The translations under genes were made by a program, and so were the position numbers. From JARRNO01 sp037384885 (GTDB taxonomy: Bacteria; Acidobacteriota; UBA4820; DSQY01), in the NCBI GenBank assembly GCA_037384885.1, contig JARRNO010000019.1:1-27089 (forward strand): a stretch of 27,089 nt of DNA, in the 5' to 3' direction. Below the pieces are notes generated by a model, which ran no database searches, had not been told where the DNA came from, and saw nothing but the letters and a program-made list of their open reading frames with translations. Below are positions 1-8,000 of the stretch, piece after piece (the stretch's first letter is position 1; the number at the start of each line of letters is the position of its first letter).

Positions 1-852
1 ATCCGGGTTTCGCTGGTCGGCCAACCTGCTTTAATGAGCCACTCCCAGCAGTCGCCTGTCGAACACGAGAACCCACAGATTATGCGGGAGCTTTGCCTGA
101 CACGCGCCTCGCTGGGTAGAAAGGTCGTGCTCCTCACTTTCGACGGCGGCGGAAACGACAACGCCACGACTTCCATTTTGAGGACCCTCAAACGCGAGCA
201 CATCCACGCCACAATGTTCCTCACCGGAGAATACATGCGCCACTATCCGGACCTGGTCCGCCAGATCGTGGCTGCGGGGAATACGGTCGGCAACCACACC
301 TTCAGTCATCCGCATTTGACGACGTATCGCTTCAACGGCCGCCAGGAAACGCTTCCCGGTGTCTCGGGGCCCTTTGTGGAGAGCCAGCTCAAGCGGGCTG
401 ACGTGCTCTTCAAACAACTGACCGGGCGCAACATGGCGCCATATTGGAGGGCGCCTTTCGGCGAATACAACCGGCAGATTCTGGAGTGGGGAGCATTGGC
501 CGGCTATCGGTCGGTTTACTGGACGGAACACCTGGATACTTTGGATTGGGTGGCGGATCGCAAGAGCCCGTTGTTTCACACACCTGAAAATGTTTTGGAG
601 CGCTTGATCGGTCGGTCGAAGCGGGCGCCCTACGGCATCAACGGCGGGGTAATCCTGATGCATCTTGGAACCGAACGCAACGGTAGCAGCCGGATCGATC
701 TCATACTGCCTTCACTGATCGACAGGCTGAAGAAAGAGGGATACAGCTTCACCACCGTGGACAAGACCGCGTGGGGTCGAGAGCCCGCGCCTCGACCCTC
801 ATCCTTCGAAGCGGCCGGAACCCGCGACCCCAGCCCGAGTCCGGCTTCCTGA
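1..852 (+). CDS. Polysaccharide deacetylase (NodB domain), 5' partial
   Basis: Predicted carbohydrate-esterase family 4 enzyme that removes acetyl groups from a cell-wall or exopolysaccharide sugar. The reading frame is open from base 1, so the gene very likely starts outside the window; an internal ATG at 34 lacks a clear ribosome site. Counting from that ATG, the NodB motifs appear in order: TFDGGG (35-40), NHTFSH (87-92), RAPFG (139-143), DTLDW (168-172) and ILMHLG near 210. The first motif reads TFDGG instead of the usual TFDDG, so the second Asp, normally a metal ligand, is Gly. This variant occurs in some family members and I do not treat it as inactivation. The C-terminal 25 residues are Pro/Ser-rich and look unstructured. 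Substrate unknown. A short inverted repeat (CCTGA/TCAGG) overlaps the stop codon. Confidence 0.8.
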   Translation: MRVSLVGQPALMSHSQQSPVEHENPQIMRELCLTRASLGRKVVLLTFDGGGNDNATTSILRTLKREHIHATMFLTGEYMRHYPDLVRQIVAAGNTVGNHTFSHPHLTTYRFNGRQETLPGVSGPFVESQLKRADVLFKQLTGRNMAPYWRAPFGEYNRQILEWGALAGYRSVYWTEHLDTLDWVADRKSPLFHTPENVLERLIGRSKRAPYGINGGVILMHLGTERNGSSRIDLILPSLIDRLKKEGYSFTTVDKTAWGREPAPRPSSFEAAGTRDPSPSPAS

Positions 853-944
853 GGCTCTTCAGGCTTGCGGCAGGCCGTCCTTGGGCAGCCTCCCCCCAAC
901 AGCACATGGTACGGGACTTATACAGCCGAAAACGCAGGGGGCTG

Positions 945-953
945 TGATACAAT
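945..953 (+). promoter_or_regulatory. Candidate extended -10 promoter for mtnP operon
   Basis: The sequence TGATACAAT at 945-953 matches an extended -10 element (TG, one base, then TACAAT). No good -35 hexamer lies 16-18 bases upstream. It sits in the 239-base gap before mtnP and would give a leader of roughly 130 bases. Inference from motif only. Confidence 0.35.
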
Positions 954-1047
954 ATCGTTCGTCGCTGTAGGCGGATGAGGGCGGTAAGGCGGCTTATTTC
1001 TTGAGCTTCTGGAGTGGGTTCTCGCCGCCCTTCGGAGAGCAGGCGTC

Positions 1048-1070
1048 GTCAGCCCGCCCGCAGCGCTGAC
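1048..1070 (+). repeat. Hairpin in the mtnP leader
   Basis: GTCAGC (1048-1053) and GCTGAC (1065-1070) form a 6-bp stem with an 11-base loop, about 13 bases before the mtnP Shine-Dalgarno sequence. No T-run follows, so it is not an intrinsic terminator. I do not recognise a riboswitch class here. Confidence 0.35.
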
Positions 1071-1091
1071 TGCCCGTGAATTGAGGTGTCT

Positions 1092-1973
1092 ATGGATAGG
1101 GTTCAATTCGGCATCATCGGGGGTTCCGGCTTTTATGAAATGCCGGGATTCGAAGCAGTTGAAAAAGCGGATCTCAAGACACCTTTCGGAGACCCCTCGG
1201 ATCCCTTTGTAATCGGGACGATCGACGGAACCCCGGTTGCTTTCCTGGCACGCCACGGCGAAGGGCATCGTCATTTGCCCACCGAGGTGAATTACCGCGC
1301 CAATATCTATGGATTCAAAATGCTGGGCGTCAGCGCCATCCTCTCGGCCTCCGCCGTGGGAAGCCTGAAGGAAAACGTGCATCCGGGACACATGGTCGTC
1401 CCCGATCAATTCGTCGACCGGACCCGCCATCGCGACGACACCTTTTTCGGCCAGGGCATCGTCGCCCATGTGGGGCTGGCCGATCCATTCTGCGGCGCCT
1501 TGCGAGATCGCCTTATAGAGGCATGCAGGCGGTTGAACCTGGAGGTCCATCCATCCGGCACTTACCTCTGCATGGAGGGGCCACAGTTCTCCACGCGCGC
1601 CGAGAGCAAATTATACAGGTCCTGGGGAATGGACATTATCGGCATGACCAATCTTCAAGAAGCCCGTCTCGCCAGGGAAGCCGAAATTTGCTATGCCACG
1701 CTCGCCATGGTGACGGATTACGACTGTTGGCACCCTGATCATGATACCGTCGCGATCGAAGATGTGATTGCGGTGCTTCAGCAAAACACGATGAACGCCC
1801 AGAAGGTCCTCCGGGATGCTTTATCGGCTCCCCCGCCCAGCGAATCCTGCCCATGCAGAAGCGCGCTGCGCCACGCCATCGTGACCCAAAAGGCCAAGTG
1901 GCCAGACAGCACGCGCCACCGGCTCGAGGCGATTCTGGGCACCAAGGATGAAGACAAAAGGAATTCGGAATGA
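1092..1973 (+). CDS. mtnP: S-methyl-5'-thioadenosine phosphorylase
   Basis: Cytosolic enzyme of the purine nucleoside phosphorylase-2 family. It splits methylthioadenosine, the by-product of polyamine and other SAM-dependent reactions, into adenine and 5-methylthioribose-1-phosphate. Visible motifs are the phosphate-binding GGSGFY near residues 10-15, the RHGEGHR segment, EVNYRAN, CMEGPQFSTRAES, GMTNLQEA and TDYDCW. TDYDCW holds the Asp pair that favours MTA over plain nucleosides. Length of 293 aa is normal. I take the ATG at 1092, preceded by GAGGTG; a GTG six bases upstream is in frame and possible. The stop overlaps the next start by four bases (ATGA), so the downstream kinase is probably translationally coupled. 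The last 40 residues (Cys/Pro-rich, then basic) are more variable than the core. Confidence 0.93.
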   Translation: MDRVQFGIIGGSGFYEMPGFEAVEKADLKTPFGDPSDPFVIGTIDGTPVAFLARHGEGHRHLPTEVNYRANIYGFKMLGVSAILSASAVGSLKENVHPGHMVVPDQFVDRTRHRDDTFFGQGIVAHVGLADPFCGALRDRLIEACRRLNLEVHPSGTYLCMEGPQFSTRAESKLYRSWGMDIIGMTNLQEARLAREAEICYATLAMVTDYDCWHPDHDTVAIEDVIAVLQQNTMNAQKVLRDALSAPPPSESCPCRSALRHAIVTQKAKWPDSTRHRLEAILGTKDEDKRNSE

Positions 1974-2887
1974 ACCTTCTGGTTGTCGGCACCGTTGCGT
2001 ACGATTCAGTTAAAACCCCCTTCGGAGAAGAGGCCAGCGTCCTCGGCGGTTCAGCCACCTACTTTTCCGTCGCCGCGTCTTATTTCACGGAAGTGGGCGT
2101 CCTGGCCGTCGTGGGCGAGGACTTCAAACGAGAAGATCTCGCTACCTTTGAAAAGCATCACATCGACACATCCGGGCTCGAGACGGCCCTCGGCGGGACA
2201 ACCTTTCACTGGGAAGGTGAGTACGGGTACGACCTCAACGACCCCAAGACCCTGAAAACCGATCTGAATGTTCTCGCCGAATTTAACCCCCGCCTCCCCG
2301 AAGCCTGCCGCGACGTTCCTTATCTCTTCCTTGCGAACATCGATCCCAGGGTCCAGCTCCAGGTTCTGGACCAAGTGAAAGCGCCGCACCTGGTGGCCGC
2401 CGACACGATGAATTACTGGATCGAGGGCAACCGGGAAGATCTGCTCAAGGTTCTTCGCCGTATCGACATTCTGACGATCAATGAATCCGAGGCCAGGCTC
2501 CTCGCGCAGGAATTCAATCTTGTAAAGGCCGCTAGGCGGATCATTTCCTGGGGGCCCCGCACGGTCATCATCAAACGCGGCGAGTACGGGGTTCTCGAAA
2601 TTTCTGAGAACAGTATTTTCGCCATGCCTGCGTATCCACTTGATTCAGTACGAGATCCTACCGGGGCTGGTGATTCTTTTGCGGGAGGCTTCATGGGGTT
2701 CCTGGCCAACGGACATGGGCTGGAACCGCCCCAGAGCGTCAGGCAGGCCATTCTCGCCGGCAGCGTGATGGCCTCCCTTAACGTCCAGGACTTTTCGCTC
2801 CGGCGGCTTTCCGCGCTGACGCAGGATGATATTCGCGAACGCCATAGGGCGTTTCAGCAGTTGACGGTGGTCGAGAGTCTGGATTAA
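1970..2887 (+). CDS. PfkB-family sugar/nucleoside kinase
   Basis: Ribokinase-like ATP-dependent kinase of 305 aa. The N-terminal substrate-binding glycines are in LGGSATYFSVAA (25-36), and the family signature DPTGAGDSFAGGF begins at residue 229 with the catalytic base Asp235. NESEARLL, before the nucleotide-binding region, is also typical. The start overlaps the mtnP stop by four bases, and the pair looks like a functional unit. A reasonable guess is a role in salvaging adenine nucleoside or the ribose moiety released by the MTA pathway. The sequence alone does not fix the substrate, and it does not belong to the known methylthioribose kinase (MtnK) fold. The gap to ribH is 29 bases. Confidence 0.88.
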   Translation: MNLLVVGTVAYDSVKTPFGEEASVLGGSATYFSVAASYFTEVGVLAVVGEDFKREDLATFEKHHIDTSGLETALGGTTFHWEGEYGYDLNDPKTLKTDLNVLAEFNPRLPEACRDVPYLFLANIDPRVQLQVLDQVKAPHLVAADTMNYWIEGNREDLLKVLRRIDILTINESEARLLAQEFNLVKAARRIISWGPRTVIIKRGEYGVLEISENSIFAMPAYPLDSVRDPTGAGDSFAGGFMGFLANGHGLEPPQSVRQAILAGSVMASLNVQDFSLRRLSALTQDDIRERHRAFQQLTVVESLD

Positions 2888-2916
2888 CCGGCGCATGGGT
2901 GTCCGGGGAGGTAAAA

Positions 2917-3381
2917 ATGGTTAAGACGCTTGAAGGCAACCTGGTTGGAACCGGGCTGAAGATGGGCATCACCGTGTCCCGCTTCAACGATTTCTTTTCG
3001 CAAAAGTTGCTGGAGGGAGCGTTGGACTGCCTGACCCGGCACGGCGTTAAGGATGGGGACATCACCGTCGTATGGGTGCCGGGGGCATTCGAGCTCCCTT
3101 TGGCCGCACGCAAGATGGCGTCCTCTGGAAAATTCGACGCCGTCATTGCTCTCGGGGCGTTGATTCGAGGCGCCACACCGCACTTCGACTATATCGCGTC
3201 TGAAGTCACGAAGGGCCTTGCCAACGCATCCCTTGAGCTCGAACGTCCCATTTCCTACGGGGTCATCACCACAGACACGCTGGAGCAGGCCATCGAAAGG
3301 TCCGGGACCAAGGCCGGCAACAAGGGCTTCCATTCAGCGCTGGCCGCCATCGAAATGGCGAATCTCATGAAGACACTGTAA
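2917..3381 (+). CDS. ribH: 6,7-dimethyl-8-ribityllumazine synthase
   Basis: Penultimate enzyme of riboflavin synthesis. It condenses 5-amino-6-ribitylaminouracil with 3,4-dihydroxy-2-butanone-4-phosphate. The 154-aa product has the expected length and motifs: VSRFND (20-25) and WVPGAFELP (53-61) in the substrate site, GALIRGATPHFDY with catalytic His89, and ERSGTKAGNKG with Arg128. I start at ATG 2917 because GGGGAGGT lies five bases upstream; an in-frame GTG at 2899 would add six poorly conserved residues. The stop TAA shares its last A with the nusB start (TAATG), the common ribH-nusB arrangement. No FMN riboswitch is evident upstream, and expression is presumably from the mtnP-side promoter. 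Confidence 0.96.
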   Translation: MVKTLEGNLVGTGLKMGITVSRFNDFFSQKLLEGALDCLTRHGVKDGDITVVWVPGAFELPLAARKMASSGKFDAVIALGALIRGATPHFDYIASEVTKGLANASLELERPISYGVITTDTLEQAIERSGTKAGNKGFHSALAAIEMANLMKTL

Positions 3382-3788
3382 TGGGGATACGGCGAGAGGG
3401 GCGTGAACTTGCGCTCACCTATCTGTATCAGCTGGATCTGGGCGTCGAAAACATTAAAGACATCGAAGCCCTGATTGAACATCACGAGCGGTCTTCGTCC
3501 GCCAAGGTCCGCATGTTCGCCGTCAACCGTATCGCGGGGATATGGAAAAACTTAGCCGAAATCGACACGCTGATTTCCGCCCATCTCCACCATTGGAAGC
3601 TGGAGCGCCTCGCCCGAACGGACCGGGGTCTGCTGCGCCTAGCCGTGTACGAGATGCGTTTCGATCCAGAGGTGCCCGAGAAGGTCGCTATCAATGAAGC
3701 TCTTGAGATTGGTAGAAAATTCGGGGGCGAAGAGTCCAGCCGCTTTCTCAACGGTGTTCTGGACGCTGTTCTTCACGATAAGCCTTAG
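3381..3788 (+). CDS. nusB: Transcription antitermination factor NusB
   Basis: All-helical RNA-binding protein that, with S10 (NusE), binds boxA RNA and supports antitermination in rRNA operons. The 135-aa product starts with the family pattern RREGRELALTYLYQLD and later has ARTDRGLLRLAVYEM and KVAINEALEIGRKFGGEESSRF-type sequence, followed by FLNGVLDAV. The start is fused to the ribH stop (TAATG), so translation is likely coupled. The 3' end overlaps the next open frame by up to 95 bases. The stop is TAG, which is relevant to the amber codon discussed for rtcB. Confidence 0.95.
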   Translation: MGIRREGRELALTYLYQLDLGVENIKDIEALIEHHERSSSAKVRMFAVNRIAGIWKNLAEIDTLISAHLHHWKLERLARTDRGLLRLAVYEMRFDPEVPEKVAINEALEIGRKFGGEESSRFLNGVLDAVLHDKP

Positions 3789-4863
3789 CCTGGTTCCCGC
3801 TCCCTCGCCTCGCGCCCAACCGGACCTCCCCTACGGCGTGGGTTGTGTGCAAGGAAGATCGGCGGCGCGCTACAGCTTGACCCTCCCTCCCGGCGCCCCC
3901 GTTCTTCCAGAGTTTTCCAACAACGGTTATCGACAGAGCGTTCAGAGGGACGGCGATCGCGAAATTGTTACGGTGCGAGTCGACCTCGAACCTCTCCGTT
4001 TACGCCTTCCTTTCTCTCCGGACTGGACCGCTCCCGTCTTTACCGAGATGCCGCGACCCTTTCTCAAGGGGCTGAAGCGCCAGGTCGCCGGCTCTCAACG
4101 AATGCAGGAAGCCGTCAACGCCGTACTTCTTTACCTCAAGTCGCATGTGCGCTATGTTCAACGCCCCAGATTCGAAGAAACCGCCCGTCAAGTCTGCAGA
4201 CGGGGCGAAGCTTCATGCGTAGGACTTACGGACCTTTGCTCAAAGATCTTTAATGCATGGGGCCTGAAATGCCAAACGGTTATTGGACTTCGATTTCCTG
4301 AATCCGTTCATTCTCTCGTCCTGGCTGGAGGCGTCCTTCATGCCTGGCTGGAGCTGGATTGCGGAAAGGACCGCCGTTTTTTCTGCGACCCCTGGTTCTC
4401 GGCCGGATGGGTGCCGGCCTCCTATATCGTCCTTCGGGTGGGAGGCGGCTTAGGCCCAGGCGCCCTCGCTCGCGATCGCGGAGGCCGAGTCCGGCTTCTG
4501 GCGCGGAAGGATAGAATTTTTTATGAACCCGGTGAGGCGGTACGGTCGGTAATCTGGGAAAGACCCAACGTGAACGCCTTCACAGGGAATCTACTCACCG
4601 GGAAGGTTCTGAAGGACATGGATACGCCCGCCAGGGGGCGCGCCGTATTGGCCTCGGGAAATGCCGAAGTCTCACAGGATCTATGGCGGGGCAATTTTTT
4701 CTTCCGCGATTTGACTCCCGGTGCTTATACGTTAAAAATACAGGTTTCTGGACGGGAGCTTAGGCGATACAATATTCAAATGAGTATAATGGACCGGAAG
4801 CAGCTGGTGATCTACGCAAACACACTTCATCAAGACGGGAGCCCCGATGGGACTGGTCGGTAG
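3694..4863 (+). CDS. Exported transglutaminase-like protein
   Basis: Predicted secreted or periplasmic protein with a transglutaminase-like (papain-fold) core. The N-terminus has a hydrophobic segment (about residues 18-37) ending in PRAQ, consistent with a signal peptide. The catalytic triad is visible: Cys175 in GEASCVGLTDL, His216 in VLHAWLEL and Asp232 in FCDPW. The last 130 residues, containing GAYTLKIQVSG, look like a beta-rich domain. Start choice is uncertain: ATG 3694 overlaps nusB by 95 bases and has no obvious ribosome site; an in-frame GTG at 3754 would cut the overlap to 35 bases and still keep most of the hydrophobic segment. The stop overlaps the next gene by 17 bases. The role could be peptide crosslinking or proteolysis at the envelope; substrate unknown. 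Confidence 0.8.
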   Translation: MKLLRLVENSGAKSPAAFSTVFWTLFFTISLSLVPAPSPRAQPDLPYGVGCVQGRSAARYSLTLPPGAPVLPEFSNNGYRQSVQRDGDREIVTVRVDLEPLRLRLPFSPDWTAPVFTEMPRPFLKGLKRQVAGSQRMQEAVNAVLLYLKSHVRYVQRPRFEETARQVCRRGEASCVGLTDLCSKIFNAWGLKCQTVIGLRFPESVHSLVLAGGVLHAWLELDCGKDRRFFCDPWFSAGWVPASYIVLRVGGGLGPGALARDRGGRVRLLARKDRIFYEPGEAVRSVIWERPNVNAFTGNLLTGKVLKDMDTPARGRAVLASGNAEVSQDLWRGNFFFRDLTPGAYTLKIQVSGRELRRYNIQMSIMDRKQLVIYANTLHQDGSPDGTGR

Positions 4864-6607
4864 TCTGGAGGACCTCTCCCTCCTGGACATTCTTCAAATC
4901 GTCAACGTTTCCAGGAGAACGGGACTTCTGCAGATTGAGCCGGACCAGGCGCCCGCCAGCTACATCTATTTTTCCTCTGGGGCGGTAAAAGACATTGTGG
5001 GTCCTTTTGACGAGAACTCCTTCGTAGGATTTTTCCGGGAACAGGGTCTTGTGGACCCAGGGGAAACTCAACAGGCACTGCGGCTTTATCCGGATGATCC
5101 CGGGGCGGTTCTCCGGCACCTGCTTGACGCTGGGATCCTGAATGACCGTCTGATCGAACAGGCCAGAAAGCAAGAACTGTCTTACCGGTTGAAAGCCTTG
5201 ACCCAACAAGCTGTTGCTGGATCATTCGCCTTTTTCCTCGAGGAGCCCGGTGAGGCGGGGCTTCCCGGCGCTCCCACACCCTTCTGGCCATTAAATCAAC
5301 CGGTTTCTCCTCAGAACCTCCTAACCCAGACACTGTCCGAACAAGCTTTTCAGGGAAGCAGCGCGCCGCCGTCCGCCCCAACAGCGCCTGTACCCGCCCC
5401 CTCGCCCGAAACCCCGGCCGTTGAACGGGGCGTGGAAGACGAGGATCTTCCCTTTGCGGACGCCGTCCCCCTTGATGAACTTGTTCGCTCTCCTTCTCCG
5501 GCGCCGCAACAGCGGGCCCAGGAAATTGAATCCGCCACCCGCTGGCAGCCTGCGAAGAGCCACATCAATGTCGTTCTCGCCGCTGCCGAGTCGATTTTCA
5601 AGAACATGCTCCGGCAGCGGCTCCTGGCCCATTATGCCCACGTCGAGCGCGCCGAGTCCTTCGCCGAATACGACAGTCTCTGCAGAACGCTCCTGGACAA
5701 GGGAACGCCCTTTGTCTCCGTGGTCGATCTCCTGATGCCCACGCGAGATGGCAAAGGGTACCTCGGCGGCCTCGAGATACTGGAACATTCCCACCTTGAA
5801 TTCCCTGGGGTCAAGGTCCTGGTGATGAGTGACCTCCGCGACGAAGATCTTCTCAAGATCACCCGGATCAAAGGAGCTGCGGCCACTCTCCCCAAACCCG
5901 ATCTCGCGCAATTCAAGGTTGGGCAGCTTGACCAGGTTCTCGACGAGTTTTCCGCGCAGCTTTGCCGCTCAATCGATGATCTCGTGCCACCGGTTGAAGA
6001 AGAGGTTGCAGAATTTTTCAAAGATCTCGGAGCCGAGTCCGTGGGAGAGGGATACCGCATTCGAGACCAGCTCGGACTGCTCAAAGGGTTGATGGGCGAA
6101 CTCGCAAGACCACAGGAAACTCCCGAAATATCACTTCTGGTTCTCCGGCTGGCTTCGGAATATTTTGAGCGGGCCGTACTTTTTCTTGTTAAGCGGACAC
6201 AAATCGTGGGGCTGGGCGGTTTCGGCGACACGGGTGATCGCGAGAACATGGCCGTTAAGGTTCGGCGGCTGAATATGCCGTTAGAAAAGGATACGGCCTT
6301 CGATGAAACCGTAGCGACAACCACCACGGTCGTCCGGGAAGATGCCGCCGCAACCGAGGGGGATCACAAGCTCCTGGATTCCGTGGGACTCTTCCGGCCG
6401 AAGCGTTTTGCTCTCATTCCCATGGTCAGCCGCGGGAAAGTAATCGCGGTGCTATACGCCGACAACGCCGTATCGGGACGCGAGTTTCCCGACATTTCCG
6501 GCATGGAGATCTTCATGGCCCAGGCCGGCCTGGCCATGGAGAAAGCTCTTCTGGAAAGGCAGCTGATGAGCTACAGGCGCGGGCTTAAGGGTGGGAAGGA
6601 ATCCTGA
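4847..6607 (+). CDS. DUF4388 (PATAN)-receiver-GAF signalling protein
   Basis: Cytosolic signalling protein of 586 aa. Residues 1-115 form a DUF4388/PATAN domain (GLVGSLEDLSLLDILQIV, then TGLLQI and YFSSGAVKD). A Pro/Ala linker covers about 165-235. Residues 239-370 resemble a receiver domain: Asp294 in VVDLLMP aligns with the phosphoacceptor, Ser328 in VMSDL with the switch Ser/Thr and Lys350 in LPKP with the invariant Lys. The Mg-binding acidic pair is replaced by Ala-Ala-Ala (245-247), so normal phosphorylation is doubtful. The C-terminus (about 430-570) looks like a GAF domain, with RFALIPMVSRGKVIAVLYAD. ATG 4847 overlaps the preceding gene by 17 bases. It converges, with a 19-base gap, on a SpoIIE phosphatase gene, which may act in the same pathway. 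The ligand and output are unknown. Confidence 0.82.
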   Translation: MGLVGSLEDLSLLDILQIVNVSRRTGLLQIEPDQAPASYIYFSSGAVKDIVGPFDENSFVGFFREQGLVDPGETQQALRLYPDDPGAVLRHLLDAGILNDRLIEQARKQELSYRLKALTQQAVAGSFAFFLEEPGEAGLPGAPTPFWPLNQPVSPQNLLTQTLSEQAFQGSSAPPSAPTAPVPAPSPETPAVERGVEDEDLPFADAVPLDELVRSPSPAPQQRAQEIESATRWQPAKSHINVVLAAAESIFKNMLRQRLLAHYAHVERAESFAEYDSLCRTLLDKGTPFVSVVDLLMPTRDGKGYLGGLEILEHSHLEFPGVKVLVMSDLRDEDLLKITRIKGAAATLPKPDLAQFKVGQLDQVLDEFSAQLCRSIDDLVPPVEEEVAEFFKDLGAESVGEGYRIRDQLGLLKGLMGELARPQETPEISLLVLRLASEYFERAVLFLVKRTQIVGLGGFGDTGDRENMAVKVRRLNMPLEKDTAFDETVATTTTVVREDAAATEGDHKLLDSVGLFRPKRFALIPMVSRGKVIAVLYADNAVSGREFPDISGMEIFMAQAGLAMEKALLERQLMSYRRGLKGGKES

Positions 6608-6626
6608 CTCGCAGGCACGGCTGCAT

Positions 6627-7835
6627 TCAGGCAAGGCGCTTGACGATAAGCGCGGTGCGATCGTCTACGAGAGTGCTGCCTCGCGACCAATCGGCCGCCC
6701 GGCCGAGAAGACCCTCAACAAGTTCTTTCGAAGCCATCCCCTCATGGTTTTCCAGGATGAACTCCTTGACGCGCTCCTCACCGAACTCTTCGTCTCGAAG
6801 GTTGGAGGCTTCTGTAATTCCGTCCGTATAGCAAACCAGGAGATCCCCAGGTTCCAGACGGTAAAATCCCCGTTGATAGGTGGCGTCCGAGGTGGGTCCC
6901 AAGACCATTCCACCCTCCGCCAGAGGGTAGAAACGTTTTTTCTTGGCCCTGAAATAATAGGGACGGTTCAGCCCCGCGTTGCAGTAAATCAGGTGTCCAG
7001 TCACTTCGAGTTCACCGTAAAACAGCGAAACGTATCTTGAGGTCAATCTTGAACGGTGGATCACGCGGTTGAGCTTTTCCAGCGTTTTGACCATCTTCTG
7101 GTCTTCCCGGATGCCCATCCTGAGACCGGTAAGGACGTCGCGTGCCTGCAGGGCGGCGGGAAGCCCGTGGCCCGTTGCATCCCCGATGGCCAATCCGATT
7201 ATGTTGGGGTTAACCTCCAGAAAATCATAGATATCCCCACCAACCACTTCCGCCGGTATGGACTTTCCCGCAATGTCGAAACCCGGAAATACGGGGTCCT
7301 TTTCAGGCAACAGGGACAGCTGGATTTCCTGGCTTTGAAGAACAATAGACTCGAGATTCTCCTTCGCCAGCTTTAAATTGATCGTATGCCTGAGCGCGGA
7401 CAGGCCGAACAGGGTCAGCTCGTTGTCCTTCTTTCGCTCCTCAGTGATGGAAAACGCGATCACGTAAGCATTTCCAGGACCCACGGCAATTGCGGCGAAG
7501 CGTTCGACACCGAGCTGCCTTTCAATTCGGGGATCCACGCCCTCTGCCTGAAGGTCCGCGAAAATGACTCCTTTTCTCGCAAGGGTCACAAGCGGCGGGT
7601 ATTCCGCTGGGATAGTAAATCCGATGGGCGCGGTCGTTCTTGCTCCATACTTCGCCTCGAGCCGGTACCCGGTGTCGTCAAGGACGTAAAGACGCGCCCC
7701 CGTCAGGCCAAGCTCAGCCGAGAGATCTCGGAGGAGGTTCTCGATGATGAGGCCCAAAGTCTGTTTCAGGCTTGATTGTGCTTCTATTTCGCCAAGGTGC
7801 CGCTCGAGCTTATGGAAGAGTTCCCGGTAATCCAT
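6627..7835 (-). CDS. GAF-SpoIIE (PP2C-type) serine phosphatase
   Basis: RsbU-like protein phosphatase of 402 aa. An N-terminal coiled/GAF-type sensor region (about 20-165) precedes a SpoIIE domain (about 180-402). Metal-binding and catalytic motifs are present: EVVGGDIYDF, IGDATGHGLPAAL, LLVCYTDGITEA and VDDRTALIV. Enzymes of this class dephosphorylate anti-sigma-factor antagonists (STAS proteins) in partner-switching circuits. No STAS or RsbW-like partner is encoded within the window, so the target lies elsewhere. It is downstream of the tRNA-Pro gene on the same strand and may receive read-through. The ATG has a weak AAAGGT ribosome site. The gene ends 19 bases from the convergent DUF4388-receiver-GAF gene. 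Confidence 0.9.
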   Translation of the reverse strand: MDYRELFHKLERHLGEIEAQSSLKQTLGLIIENLLRDLSAELGLTGARLYVLDDTGYRLEAKYGARTTAPIGFTIPAEYPPLVTLARKGVIFADLQAEGVDPRIERQLGVERFAAIAVGPGNAYVIAFSITEERKKDNELTLFGLSALRHTINLKLAKENLESIVLQSQEIQLSLLPEKDPVFPGFDIAGKSIPAEVVGGDIYDFLEVNPNIIGLAIGDATGHGLPAALQARDVLTGLRMGIREDQKMVKTLEKLNRVIHRSRLTSRYVSLFYGELEVTGHLIYCNAGLNRPYYFRAKKKRFYPLAEGGMVLGPTSDATYQRGFYRLEPGDLLVCYTDGITEASNLRDEEFGEERVKEFILENHEGMASKELVEGLLGRAADWSRGSTLVDDRTALIVKRLA

Positions 7836-7885
7836 CGTCGACCTTTACAAGGCTTCCCAAAGACAAAGCGGCGTAAGGGAAAAAA

Positions 7886-7962
7886 TGGTCGGGACGACTG
7901 GATTTGAACCAGCGACCCCTTGCTCCCTAAGCAAGTGCGCTACCAGGCTGCGCCACGTCCCG
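7886..7962 (-). tRNA. tRNA-Pro, anticodon AGG
   Basis: A complete 77-base cloverleaf with encoded CCA. The acceptor stem CGGGACG/CGTCCCG is perfect, with A as discriminator. The D arm has GCGC/GCGC, the anticodon stem is CTTGC/GCAAG and the T arm has loop TTCAAAT. The seven-base anticodon loop is TTAGGGA, giving anticodon AGG (complement of 7926-7928) and G37, as in other proline tRNAs. The body closely follows bacterial tRNA-Pro, where this position is usually T, G or C. A run of six T follows the CCA end on the transcribed strand. Bacterial tRNA genes with A34 are rare apart from tRNA-Arg(ACG). The tRNA identity is very likely proline. Confidence 0.95.
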
Positions 7963-8000
7963 ACCTGCCGGGGCCCTTCATTCGGGCTCCCGCGGGCGGG

